From the IMG/VR virus record IMGVR_UViG_3300006622_000024, positions 41,402 through 93,955 of that record: a DNA stretch of 52,554 bases; one strand, written 5' to 3'. The stretch comes from a virus. This document shows positions 32,559 through 39,953 of the stretch, in pieces. Both the position numbers and the translations under genes were made by a program. Under the pieces are notes generated by a model that saw only the letters and a program-made list of their open reading frames with translations, made no database searches and was not told the origin of the DNA. Position 1 is the stretch's first letter. Each line of letters begins with the position of its first letter.

Positions 32559-32933
32559 CTAATCTATCATTGTAAAGGATTCTATTCCTAATACGTTATT
32601 AAAGTTATCTGTAATGTGAACTTGATAAGAACTTTTATCAAGAGCTGTAGTATAAATGTTTAATAAGTTATCACCGACTGTTGCTGTAATCTTATCTTGT
32701 GATACTACTTTACCACTTATATCTATTATCTTAATTCTATAAGTACCTTCTACGTCGAACTTAGCATTTATTGCTACTTTGTTAGTTACAATTGCACTCT
32801 CTAATTTTAGTCCGATAGGGTCTACTATTTGTAATGCATCTGGTACTTCAGTAAAAGGTGCTTCAAATTCTAATTCGTCTTTAGCACATCCTAATAGGAT
32901 TAGTAATGCTAGTAATGTTGTAAGTTTTTTCAT
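32559..32933 (-). CDS. lipoprotein with T9SS-sorting-domain-like fold, 124 aa
   Basis: A lipoprotein signal peptide with lipobox LLGC at residues 13-16. The second half (TYRIKIIDISGKVVSQDKI, then GDNLLNIYTTALDKSSYQVH) closely follows the pattern of Bacteroidetes type IX secretion C-terminal sorting domains ('v.iyD.sGk.v', 'G.n.i.l..L..G.Y.v.i'). Here it is followed by 16 further residues, so use as a sorting signal is uncertain. It supports a Bacteroidetes host. Confidence 0.75.
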   Translation of the reverse strand: MKKLTTLLALLILLGCAKDELEFEAPFTEVPDALQIVDPIGLKLESAIVTNKVAINAKFDVEGTYRIKIIDISGKVVSQDKITATVGDNLLNIYTTALDKSSYQVHITDNFNNVLGIESFTMID

Positions 32934-32939
32934 ATTATT

Positions 32940-34628
32940 TTAGTATTGGAATTTAACTTTAGTTCCGTCTGCTTTAACTCCTTCTATGATTTTAAAGCTT
33001 ACTAGTCCTGCAGTATTTGTTATATTTTCGTTCGGTGTAAAAATTAATCTATAAGGTCTTCCTGTATCTACTGATACATCGCCGTTAAAATCTAAAGAAC
33101 CAAATGATACTACGTTACCTTTTACTGTACCGAAGTTAGTCATATTAGATCCTGTATCATAAACAATATCATCTAAAGTTAGAATATTATTATCAAATAC
33201 AATCTTAAACTGAGAACCAACTAATCCAGCTGTGTCTAAATTTACATCTACAATTACTTGTCCGTCAACAAGAGATGATGTTAAATCGATCTCTTCTGTT
33301 TCTACTGATCTATTAGCAATTACTGAATAAGCTTGTGCATTTCTAGCAGATGTAGATTGAGCATTTGAACTATTAAAAGTAGGTACAGTTGAATGAGAGA
33401 AATCTAAATCTCCTCTTAGTCCATGTCCTATAGTAAAGGACTTATTTTCTTCTGTTGCAGTAAAAGTACGAGCACCCATAAACTCAGATATGTCTCCGTA
33501 TGTATCCATTAAAGATGAGAAGTTAAATGCTCCATTATCTTTAGAAGTTACATTAGAACTTGTCTCTACTCCATTTACATGAGCAAGTAATTCATATGAA
33601 TCATCAAAGTTTACTTGACCATCGTTAGTTACTTCTCCTAATATAGCTTGTACTTCATGCTCCCAGTTAGCTGCTCCTCCTCCAGGACCGTCAGTAGATC
33701 CTAAAGAAAATTGGAATGCTTTATAAACGTCTGTTACCGTTACTACATCATCTAACCAGTCTGGGTTTCCAGTAACATATGTATGTACCCATACTTCTTC
33801 GTTTAATGTTAAAGTAGCAAGAGAAGTAGTTCCATTACCGTTAAAGCCTCCTGTAGCAAAAGGTGTTTCACCACTCTTAGGTTCTAAACCGTCATTAACA
33901 CCGTCTCCATCATAATCAATTTCTTCTAACTGACTAGCTGTATATATAGCGTATTCATAGTCTGTTTCATAGTCTGTAGGTATACTCAAGTTTAATGTAA
34001 CGTCACCTGCACCTACTCCACCTGGGTCTAGTCCTATTTGGTGATTAGTAGATGTTAACTCATACACAGTATTGTCTCTGTTATCTTTAAATTCAGCCCA
34101 GTTAATTTGAAAAGCACCAGAGTAGTTTTGGTAGTCGGTACCTTGTCTATCTAAGATTTTAAATTTCATAGTTAAGACTGCATCATATAAGTTAATGTCT
34201 TCTGAGGCTTGAATAGTGTATCTATTAACTGAATAATCTGGATTTGTAGGATAAGAATTAGAACCTGCTGCGGAAGCTCCAGAAAACCACCATAAGAACT
34301 GTCTGTATAAGTTATAAGTAAAGTATTCAAAATCAGGATTAAACTTATACCCATCCCAGTGTGATCTAGCAGACTGTTCGTTAGATAATTTATTTAATGG
34401 ATCTATAGTATGGCTTACATATTCTATTAATTTGTTATTCCACTGAATGTCGAAACGTAGAAATGTTCCTGGCATAGTCGATTGTCCTGAGGGAGGAAAT
34501 AATTCAAATTTAAGTTCAATTTCTTCCCCTACGTCAGCATCTGCTCCGTAGTTCATACCAACCTTGAAGTCTTGTGCCAATGCTATCGCCGGTAATGTTA
34601 ATAATAAAAATAATAATTTTTTCATCAT
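32940..34628 (-). CDS. secreted cohesin/dockerin-like protein, 562 aa
   Basis: A clear signal peptide (KKLLFLLLTLPAIALAQ). Residues about 20-170 form a beta-sandwich resembling a cohesin-like domain. DYDGDGVNDG (about 238) is a calcium-binding type-3 repeat. GEVTNDGQVNFDDSYELLAH (about 330) matches half of a dockerin repeat (GDVNxDGxVNxxD). The last 95 residues (VDVNLDTAGLVGSQFKIVFD) resemble a cohesin domain. The combination suggests non-covalent assembly of a surface structure. The start overlaps the upstream stop as TGATG. Confidence 0.75.
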   Translation of the reverse strand: MMKKLLFLLLTLPAIALAQDFKVGMNYGADADVGEEIELKFELFPPSGQSTMPGTFLRFDIQWNNKLIEYVSHTIDPLNKLSNEQSARSHWDGYKFNPDFEYFTYNLYRQFLWWFSGASAAGSNSYPTNPDYSVNRYTIQASEDINLYDAVLTMKFKILDRQGTDYQNYSGAFQINWAEFKDNRDNTVYELTSTNHQIGLDPGGVGAGDVTLNLSIPTDYETDYEYAIYTASQLEEIDYDGDGVNDGLEPKSGETPFATGGFNGNGTTSLATLTLNEEVWVHTYVTGNPDWLDDVVTVTDVYKAFQFSLGSTDGPGGGAANWEHEVQAILGEVTNDGQVNFDDSYELLAHVNGVETSSNVTSKDNGAFNFSSLMDTYGDISEFMGARTFTATEENKSFTIGHGLRGDLDFSHSTVPTFNSSNAQSTSARNAQAYSVIANRSVETEEIDLTSSLVDGQVIVDVNLDTAGLVGSQFKIVFDNNILTLDDIVYDTGSNMTNFGTVKGNVVSFGSLDFNGDVSVDTGRPYRLIFTPNENITNTAGLVSFKIIEGVKADGTKVKFQY

Positions 34629-35095
34629 AATTTAAGTTTACGTATTAAGTCTTCACAGAGTTTCTTTATTGCTGTCGAGACGTTAGCCTGTGAAAACTTA
34701 CCGCCTTGATCTATAATTAATGTTGCAGTAGATATAGATTTTGCTGTACCTTTAGCAACTGCTTTTTTCTTTTTCTTGCCGTCTACATAATATACGCCTC
34801 TAGCGATGATCTGATAGATATCGATATTTTTTCCGTAGACTCCTACTTGAAAATTGTTCTTCTGAACATCAAAGTAAAGTAGTTCTACTTCCAGCAAATT
34901 ATTTGAGTTTGGGTTAAGATCGTATCCATAGTCTTGGATAACTTCCTCTAATACATTCTTGACTCCGAATGCAAGGTCTCGATTACCTACGAGGTCTCCC
35001 AGTACGATGTTATTTTGTACGTCACCTATATTCAGTTCTTGCCCATAGAAGGAAGTGCTAAAAAGGAGACATAATAAAATTACTATTATTCTCAT
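34625..35095 (-). CDS. secreted protein of the CsgG-like module, 156 aa
   Basis: A signal peptide (VILLCLLFSTSFYGQ) followed by an alpha/beta domain: LAFGVKNVLEEVIQDYGYDL, LLEVELLYFDVQKNN, IARGVYYVDGKKKKK, then a final ANVSTAIKKLCEDLIRKL helix. The architecture looks like small lipoprotein-type partners that accompany CsgG-like or LptE/YajG-like proteins, but there is no lipobox and I cannot name a family. It is the first gene of the envelope module. Confidence 0.65.
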   Translation of the reverse strand: MRIIVILLCLLFSTSFYGQELNIGDVQNNIVLGDLVGNRDLAFGVKNVLEEVIQDYGYDLNPNSNNLLEVELLYFDVQKNNFQVGVYGKNIDIYQIIARGVYYVDGKKKKKAVAKGTAKSISTATLIIDQGGKFSQANVSTAIKKLCEDLIRKLKL

Positions 35096-35236
35096 ATAAT
35101 GCTGCTTTGCGACTGCAACGATTATAAAACGTTTGTTGAAAAACGATTGAAAAGAAAACGGTTACCATATACAGGGGTCGCCCTGTTAATCGATTATAAA
35201 TATATGTTGGTCGAAGAAAATGACAATTTTTTACAT
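35096..35236. other. gene-free stretch upstream of the envelope module
   Basis: About 140 nt between the terminator at 35237 and the ATG at 35095. On the minus strand it holds an ATATTTATA box near 35203-35210, then a GC-richer segment (GGGCGACCCCTGTATATGG) and a GTTG-N17-TATATG element ending at the ATG. No coding frame is convincing. It probably carries the promoter and a leader of about 100 nt for the secreted-protein operon. Confidence 0.5.
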
Positions 35237-35261
35237 AAAAAAAGGGGCAATAAATGCCCCC
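35237..35261 (-). terminator. strong Rho-independent terminator
   Basis: On the minus strand: GGGGCA stem, 5-nt loop, TGCCCC, then seven T. It follows the zinc-ribbon gene at 35300-35518 and separates it from the envelope module. Confidence 0.88.
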
Positions 35262-35299
35262 TTAATTATTCTTCATAGTCGTGAGTGCCAGGATGGCTA

Positions 35300-35518
35300 T
35301 CAGTCAAGAGATTGTATTTCCTTTGGAAGGAAGTCTTTATTGACGTGTCCGCATGCTGAGCATTTGAAGACTGGGATCGGAATGAGGGTGGGTTTCGTCT
35401 GACCAGTGAGGATTCCTGATGCTTTTCTAATGACGAGTGCTTGTTCGAAGTAAGTCCCATTACATTCTTCACATAAAACCGGAGTTGTTTGATTAAAGTC
35501 AACATTTAAATTCTGCAT
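35300..35518 (-). CDS. zinc-ribbon protein, 72 aa
   Basis: Two knuckles, CEEC (residues 16-19) and CSAC (about 53-56), are separated by a basic hydrophobic segment (QALVIRKASGILTGQTKPT). This is a common small phage zinc-ribbon layout. The Cys pairs support this frame over an overlapping 79-codon frame. The gene is followed by a strong terminator. Confidence 0.75.
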   Translation of the reverse strand: MQNLNVDFNQTTPVLCEECNGTYFEQALVIRKASGILTGQTKPTLIPIPVFKCSACGHVNKDFLPKEIQSLD

Positions 35519-35520
35519 AC

Positions 35521-35856
35521 TTATCTTTTAGATTTGTAGTACCCTTTACCAGCTTTAGATCCTCCTTTTTTTGCTGGTGCTTTTCTCGTACCACTCTTCT
35601 TATAGTAATCCTTCCCGGAACTAGCTTTTGGCTTTCTGCCTCTTCTTGCTGGTTTTTTCTTCAAGTCGTCGATTTTGTCTTCAACTTGCTTCTTAACTCT
35701 ACGAGCTGTCTTTTTTCCTTTTTCGACTGCTTCCTCAACTTCATCAGGAATACCGTCTTTGTCTTTGTCTGCGAATAGCCCAAATTTCTTTGTGGCTACG
35801 TAAATAGCTCCTGCAATAACAGCAAGAACTAAAATAATAACTAAAATTGTTTTCAT
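35521..35856 (-). CDS. membrane-anchored Lys/Arg-rich protein, 111 aa
   Basis: An N-terminal TM helix (ILVIILVLAVIAGAIYVA), then DKDKDGIPDEVE, an EF-hand/thrombospondin-type-3-like calcium loop, then a strongly basic tail with RRGRKPK (AT-hook-like) and KKSGTRKAPAKKGG repeats. A basic tail on a membrane anchor could bind DNA or the membrane surface. A GCTATTTATA box lies about 30 nt upstream. Confidence 0.7.
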   Translation of the reverse strand: MKTILVIILVLAVIAGAIYVATKKFGLFADKDKDGIPDEVEEAVEKGKKTARRVKKQVEDKIDDLKKKPARRGRKPKASSGKDYYKKSGTRKAPAKKGGSKAGKGYYKSKR

Positions 35857-35885
35857 TTGATAATTAATTAATTAATGTTTGTTTA

Positions 35886-35893
35886 TATAAATA
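35886..35893 (-). promoter_or_regulatory. class II TATTTATA box
   Basis: Coding-strand context GCTATTTATATAAAC, with a leader of about 30 nt to the ATG of the basic membrane protein. Confidence 0.5.
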
Positions 35894-35894
35894 G

Positions 35895-36419
35895 CTAGGG
35901 TAAACGTAATTTAACCATAGGTTTCCAATATGTCCCGTATTTCTCTTCCATTTCATAATAGAAGTCAATTAGTTCGTCTGCTGAAGTTTCTACTACTTCC
36001 TCATCGTACTGTTCCTTGGTCATTTTGAATGTCAATAAGAAGCCTTTTTTAAGTTCCTCTAATTTAGTTCTCTCATCTTTTTCGTGATCTTCATTCAGTC
36101 TTTTTATTCTAGCTCTATCGATAGAAGTTTCAGAATGATACTTACCAAAATCAGGATCTCCATTAGTAGTTGTGCATTCGATAAACTTATCATTCATCTT
36201 ATGCTTTGCTAATTCTATTTCTAATAAGTAAGGACCGAACTCGAAGTCACCATTAAGAATCTTATCTCTAAAAGTAGACCTTTTATCTAAAGGTTTATTC
36301 TTAAGAGTATAACCTCTCCACCACATGAATCTATCGTATGGTTTTTTATAATAACGTTGGCTAAGTTCTTTCTCTAACTTAGCTTTTGATAACTTAGGTG
36401 AATAAGGTAAATTGTACAT
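35895..36419 (-). CDS. hypothetical protein, 174 aa
   Basis: A charged alpha-rich protein (KLSKAKLEKELSQRYYKK, DRARIKRLNEDHEKDERTK) with a Tyr/Trp-rich end. No family is recognised. Its ATG starts only 3 nt after a TATATTTAAG box (class I-like at 36425-36454, GTAG instead of GTTG), so its mRNA may be leaderless. Confidence 0.7.
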   Translation of the reverse strand: MYNLPYSPKLSKAKLEKELSQRYYKKPYDRFMWWRGYTLKNKPLDKRSTFRDKILNGDFEFGPYLLEIELAKHKMNDKFIECTTTNGDPDFGKYHSETSIDRARIKRLNEDHEKDERTKLEELKKGFLLTFKMTKEQYDEEVVETSADELIDFYYEMEEKYGTYWKPMVKLRLP

Positions 36420-36424
36420 ACTTA

Positions 36425-36454
36425 AATATAAGAATAATATATCAGAAAACCTAC
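36425..36454 (-). promoter_or_regulatory. weak class I promoter GTAG-N20-TATATT
   Basis: Same 20-nt spacing with one mismatch in the upstream element. The box TATATTTAAG ends 1-3 nt before the ATG. Confidence 0.5.
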
Positions 36455-37104
36455 TAAATAAGATCTATTTTAGAACTTTTTGCTTTATATTTCATTTGCT
36501 TTATCTCCATAGAGTATTTTATAGCAATGGCCTGTAGAGCAAATCCTTCTGCATAACCTACTCCACTTTTAGTATAACGTTCCATAGCAGGAGTTTTAGG
36601 AACAGAGCTAAAATAATCTTCAAATAAAGGTTGTAATTCTCTTAAATCATCTAAAATATAGTCAATAAAAATAGAGCTGGGTATTGAGATAATATGCTCT
36701 CTAACGTATTTGTCGTATAATTTGTCTATTCCTATTGTGGAAAGTATTTTCAATACATCTACTTCTGTAGTGTCAGTTTTAAACATAGCCATATTCTCCC
36801 ACTCTAAGAGTTGACCGGAGTATAGAGAAGTATCATCAACTGATATGTTAGGATTGAAATTACGAATATTATTAGCATCAATATACGTTATTCTTTCTTT
36901 CCTTGATTTACTAAGATTAAATAAAAAAGGTAATTTTTCAAAGTAACTAAAATCTTCTCTTTCGTATAGAACGGTATTGCAATTATCGAATTCTTCAGGT
37001 ATGTCTGTTAAAACGTACAGTTCATTACTTTTAGCAAAACGATTAATTGAATCTTTAAAAACGTTTACCCATTTAGGGCCTATGCACATAGTGCAATATA
37101 TCAT
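36454..37104 (-). CDS. glycosyltransferase-like protein, 216 aa
   Basis: The GT-A pattern is weak but visible: MIYCTMCIGPKWVNVFKDSI, then SNELYVLTDIPEEF, and RITYIDANNIRNF, where a DxN/D-type acidic motif is expected. It resembles the proteins at 10272 and 12046. It overlaps the 2OG oxygenase gene by 4 nt. Confidence 0.55.
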   Translation of the reverse strand: MIYCTMCIGPKWVNVFKDSINRFAKSNELYVLTDIPEEFDNCNTVLYEREDFSYFEKLPFLFNLSKSRKERITYIDANNIRNFNPNISVDDTSLYSGQLLEWENMAMFKTDTTEVDVLKILSTIGIDKLYDKYVREHIISIPSSIFIDYILDDLRELQPLFEDYFSSVPKTPAMERYTKSGVGYAEGFALQAIAIKYSMEIKQMKYKAKSSKIDLI

Positions 37105-37706
37105 AACAGTCCTTTTTGTTTATTCACTCTATCATTATGTAGTTGTTGATCCCACCACCATACTACTAAAACTTCTCTCCAACCTTCCTCTATAGTAGTT
37201 ACCCTATGTCGTTTAGTACTTCCATCGTAACATATGTAATCTCCTTTTTCTTTGAAATCTTCTATAAGTTCTTTCTCTAAATAAAAGTCTCCTCCTTTTT
37301 TGAGGTCTGCATCTACAATAATAACCATAGTCCAAGTAGCATTATCTTTATGCTCATTGTTATATGTGCCTTCACCATAGAAACCTTGGTGCATAGATAT
37401 TAATTTACCTGAAGGGTTACCTGCTAGCTCTGTAACAAATTCAACCAGCTCTGGGTTACGTTCTAAACTATGATGCTTGATAGAAGAGAATCCGCTTTCG
37501 TCGGGTACTGATTCAAAACTTTTATTCTTACCTTTATTGTATACCTTACGGTTCTTTAAAACTTCTTTATTTTCAAGTACAAACAGACCATGGTTAATAA
37601 CACCAGGCACTACTTTTTTTTGTATAGCAAGTTCTGATTCATTCATCAGGTTACTGGTATCTAAAAGTTCCTTAAAGTGTTTGTATTGATTTTCTGATAG
37701 TTTCAT
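37101..37706 (-). CDS. 2OG-Fe(II) oxygenase, prolyl-4-hydroxylase-like, 201 aa
   Basis: The C-terminal half shows the P4Hc signature: GTYNNEHKDNATWTMVIIV with the HxD pair, GGDFYLEKEL, then KGDYICYDGS followed by KRHRVTTIEEGWREVLVVWW with the distal His and 2OG-binding Arg. All catalytic residues are present. Phage members are thought to hydroxylate proteins; the target is unknown. Confidence 0.8.
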   Translation of the reverse strand: MKLSENQYKHFKELLDTSNLMNESELAIQKKVVPGVINHGLFVLENKEVLKNRKVYNKGKNKSFESVPDESGFSSIKHHSLERNPELVEFVTELAGNPSGKLISMHQGFYGEGTYNNEHKDNATWTMVIIVDADLKKGGDFYLEKELIEDFKEKGDYICYDGSTKRHRVTTIEEGWREVLVVWWWDQQLHNDRVNKQKGLL

Positions 37707-38184
37707 CTACTTCGTTAAGTAATTGTTCTTCTGTTATAATTATACCTTGGAATTTTCTAATAAATAGATTTCTTACGTGTAAATTGGTACCTGTAACATA
37801 AATGTATTCATAATCGTAACCTTTAAGTCTTTGAACGTATCTGTTCATGTTTACAAAGTCTAAGATATCTCTATTTTGTCTCCGTTTACTAACAAAAAAG
37901 TTATAGGTATAATTCTTTTCATGCCACATATAACCTAACACTCCATCCTTATCTGTAATGTAGCTAAATATATGACCATTCTCTAATCTTCTATGCGCCT
38001 CACTAAGAGTCCACATTTTATCCCAATAGTGTTCTGAATTAAATAAGTCTATACTTTGGGTTAGTATTTCATCAGGAACAGGATCATCTGTATAGACAAA
38101 CTCTATACCTTTTCTTAACTCAGGTGCTACATCTAGTAATGGTACCTTAACGTAAAAATCTCCTTGTTCTCTTAATTCTAACAT
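37672..38184 (-). CDS. hypothetical protein, possibly GNAT-like, 170 aa
   Basis: HIFSYITDKDGVLGYMWHEK followed by NYTYNFFVSKRRQNRD and GYDYEYIYVTGTNLHVRNLF resembles the central strands and the acetyl-CoA helix of GNAT acyltransferases, but the R/Q-x-x-G-x-G/A loop is not clear. Its 3' end overlaps the oxygenase gene by 35 nt. Confidence 0.6.
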   Translation of the reverse strand: MLELREQGDFYVKVPLLDVAPELRKGIEFVYTDDPVPDEILTQSIDLFNSEHYWDKMWTLSEAHRRLENGHIFSYITDKDGVLGYMWHEKNYTYNFFVSKRRQNRDILDFVNMNRYVQRLKGYDYEYIYVTGTNLHVRNLFIRKFQGIIITEEQLLNEVDETIRKSIQTL

Positions 38185-38405
38185 ATTTCGTCTACTGCAA
38201 TCTCTAAGCCTAACAATAAGCTTGAAGTACCAAACTCTTTCTTAACTGCTTCTGCTCTCGTATAAACCTCGTACAGTTTATTTGCTTTTGCTGCTTGTGC
38301 TATTAAAGCTAATATTTTAGCTTCTCTCTTATCCTCATATGAAGTGTTAGGATCTATTTTACCTTCTTCTACTAATTCATGATACTTTTTAATTGAATCG
38401 CTCAT
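38178..38405 (-). CDS. hypothetical helical protein, 75 aa
   Basis: An all-alpha protein (YEDKREAKILALIAQAAKAN). The ATG MSDSIKKYHELVEEG was chosen; a longer form would run into the nucleosidase gene without a plausible start. It overlaps the end of the nucleosidase gene by 17 nt. Confidence 0.6.
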   Translation of the reverse strand: MSDSIKKYHELVEEGKIDPNTSYEDKREAKILALIAQAAKANKLYEVYTRAEAVKKEFGTSSLLLGLEIAVDEIC

Positions 38406-38934
38406 TGAAAACTTTTTTAAAATTATTGTAACCTTTAGAAGCATTAGCTAACCAAGAGCTGCTATCTCCATTGTCACTAACCCATTTATATAAAGATACG
38501 GAAATATTTTCGTCTTTGCAAACTTTAGCTATAGAATATCCTTCCATATCGACTACATCACATTTACGAATCATCTCTGTATAATGATTACTATAAACGG
38601 CACCTTTGTCATAAAATGTATCGGTAGTAAAAAGCTTGTATTGGGATTCTCTACCCCTAGGGAGTAAAGAGATAGGCTTGTGCTCAGGAACTACACAACC
38701 GTAAAAATCGTCGTATACTTCTCCTATCTCCAGTACTTGACCTACGTCATAGCCTTTTAGGTTACCGCAAGACCCAAAGTTTATAACAACTTCAGGTTTA
38801 TACTGATTGATGAGTCTCAACGTATTAGTGGCGGCAGCCACTTTCCCCACACCAATTATATGAATTGGATACCCGTTGATTTCATCGTCGTGATGTTCTA
38901 ATTTTGTTGCTGATACTAGTAAGATATTACGCAT
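38389..38934 (-). CDS. MTA/SAH nucleosidase-like (purine nucleoside phosphorylase family)
   Basis: 181 aa from ATG MRNILLVSAT. Family motifs are IIGVGKVAAATNTLRLI, VINFGSCGNL (the GSxG substrate loop), DVGQVLEIGEV and VVDMEGYSIAKVC, where the M-E-x binds ribose, plus KWVSDNGDSS with the catalytic Asp. It would release adenine from methylthioadenosine or S-adenosylhomocysteine. The APRT gene directly upstream would convert that adenine to AMP, so the pair is a salvage unit. It is shorter than the usual 230 aa at both ends. Confidence 0.8.
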   Translation of the reverse strand: MRNILLVSATKLEHHDDEINGYPIHIIGVGKVAAATNTLRLINQYKPEVVINFGSCGNLKGYDVGQVLEIGEVYDDFYGCVVPEHKPISLLPRGRESQYKLFTTDTFYDKGAVYSNHYTEMIRKCDVVDMEGYSIAKVCKDENISVSLYKWVSDNGDSSSWLANASKGYNNFKKVFNERFN

Positions 38935-39398
38935 TTTACATCTCTTTTTGTTATCCCAATATCTAACAAGCATATTTCATCTACTACTTGGTAGCCTGCA
39001 GTCTCAGCAACTAAAGATGCTGCAGCCATTGTACCTCCGGTCGCGAATACATCATCTACGATAACGACATTTCCTATGCCTTCTTCCATTTCGATGATAT
39101 CTCTACCGTACTCTAATCCGTATTCTAGAGTGATCAAATCACCAGGAGGTAATTTACCTCTTTTACGGATCATTTTAAATCCTTTCATATTCATGGCTGC
39201 TAGAGCAGATGCAAATATAAAACCTCGCGATTCTATACCTACGAAATAATCTACTTTAGTTAAGTCTACTAGCTCTCCCATTTGATATAGCGATTCGAAG
39301 AACGCTTGTTCATCTTGTAATAGAGGCTGTATATCTTTGTAATTTATCCCAATTTTTGGAAAGTCGGGCACTTCTCTAATATAACTCTTCAGATCCAT
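38916..39398 (-). CDS. apt: adenine phosphoribosyltransferase
   Basis: 160 aa, nearly full length. Motifs are DFPKIGINYKDIQPLLQD, VGIESRGFIFASALA, KRGKLPPGDLITLEYGLEYG and the PRPP-binding VVIVDDVFATGGTMAAA. It converts adenine plus PRPP into AMP. It overlaps the downstream nucleosidase gene by 19 nt. The C-terminus is slightly shorter than in bacterial APRT (the final helix is missing). Confidence 0.9.
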   Translation of the reverse strand: MDLKSYIREVPDFPKIGINYKDIQPLLQDEQAFFESLYQMGELVDLTKVDYFVGIESRGFIFASALAAMNMKGFKMIRKRGKLPPGDLITLEYGLEYGRDIIEMEEGIGNVVIVDDVFATGGTMAAASLVAETAGYQVVDEICLLDIGITKRDVKCVISY

Positions 39399-39528
39399 TT
39401 CTATGTTTTACCTTTCGCGAATATCGCTTTTTATTCTTTGTCGGTGTCGGCATCTTCAACGCTTCCTGCCACTCGTGCCACGTCAGTGTCACTTCCTTTA
39501 ACTTGGTCTTCTTCATTCCACTCTTCAT
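39376..39528 (-). CDS. small basic protein, 50 aa (alternative overlapping frame exists)
   Basis: Begins MKSGMKKTKLKEVTLTWHEW, then PTPTKNKKRYSRKVKH. The basic PTPTKNKKRYSRK pattern is familiar from small marine-phage proteins of unknown role. Its end overlaps the APRT start by 23 nt. A different frame (39431-39550, MIEFKFFNEEWNEED start, 39 aa, acidic) begins nearer the promoter and covers the same DNA; one or both may be translated. Confidence 0.5.
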   Translation of the reverse strand: MKSGMKKTKLKEVTLTWHEWQEALKMPTPTKNKKRYSRKVKHRNGSEELY

Positions 39529-39556
39529 TGAAAAACTTAAACTCTATCATTTATGT

Positions 39557-39586
39557 AATATATGAATTTAATTATAAATATCCAAA
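39557..39586 (-). promoter_or_regulatory. class I-like promoter TTTG-N20-TATATT with TATTTATA inside
   Basis: TTTG is 20 nt from TATATT, and the spacer itself contains TATTTATA (39573-39580). It drives the small overlapping frames and then APRT. The upstream TTTG lies in the T-tract of the terminator at 39584-39610. Confidence 0.55.
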
Positions 39587-39610
39587 AAAAAAGAGGGCTA
39601 TTTACCCTCT
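39584..39610 (-). terminator. Rho-independent terminator overlapping a stop codon
   Basis: On the minus strand: GAGGG, a 7-nt loop, CCCTC, then nine T. The stop codon of the upstream 83-residue gene lies in the loop, so the terminator stem is part of the coding end. Confidence 0.85.
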
Positions 39611-39849
39611 TCTTTCTTTTGTTGTTTGTAAATTTTGTTTATCGCTTTTTGCCACTTGGCTTGCGCTTCTTCCAAGGTGATTTCACCTGTTTCTAGTTGG
39701 GCACGAATCTCGAAGTACTTTGCTTTTTTCAAATATTCGTACTGCTTTGTCTCATTGATTGGATCATTGCTTGTTGCGGATGCTATGAATCCTGCCGAAA
39801 GGAATAGAACAAATGCAAGGACCAATCGTACTTGTCTAATCATGTTCAT
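39598..39849 (-). CDS. small secreted protein, 83 aa
   Basis: A signal peptide (LVLAFVLFLSAGFIASAT), then a single charged helical domain (EIRAQLETGEITLEEAQAKW, QKAINKIYKQQKKEEG). The likely location is the periplasm. It is monocistronic between a promoter-like element and the terminator. Function not known. Confidence 0.75.
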   Translation of the reverse strand: MNMIRQVRLVLAFVLFLSAGFIASATSNDPINETKQYEYLKKAKYFEIRAQLETGEITLEEAQAKWQKAINKIYKQQKKEEGK

Positions 39850-39905
39850 ATTAATAAATAGGCAAATCTCTTAAACTTCTCTTAATATTGCCTTAATATT
39901 AAATT

Positions 39906-39935
39906 AATATACGAAGTATAATGCAATAAAAAACC
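39906..39935 (-). promoter_or_regulatory. possible promoter TATATTAAT next to terminator
   Basis: A TATATTAAT box preceded by TTCG matches class I boxes, but the upstream element at 20 nt is GGTT, not GTTG. A second AATATTAAGG copy follows 14 nt downstream. It is the only promoter candidate for the secreted 83-residue protein, apart from a CTATTTATTAATATG near its start. Confidence 0.4.
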
Positions 39936-39953
39936 CTTCCGGAAAGGGAAGGG
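39928..39953 (-). terminator. Rho-independent terminator
   Basis: On the minus strand: CCCTTCC, 6-nt loop, GGAAGGG, then six T. It closes the structured stretch downstream of the GT25 gene. Confidence 0.85.

Noticed and set aside
32559-32933. True T9SS-secreted cargo
   Set aside because: The protein has a lipobox and residues after the domain, so export by T9SS is not supported; only fold resemblance is claimed.
35266-35505. Minus-strand 79-codon frame at the zinc-ribbon gene
   Set aside because: The overlapping 72-residue frame has two CxxC pairs and a clear ATG. The 79-codon frame has none and runs into the terminator region.
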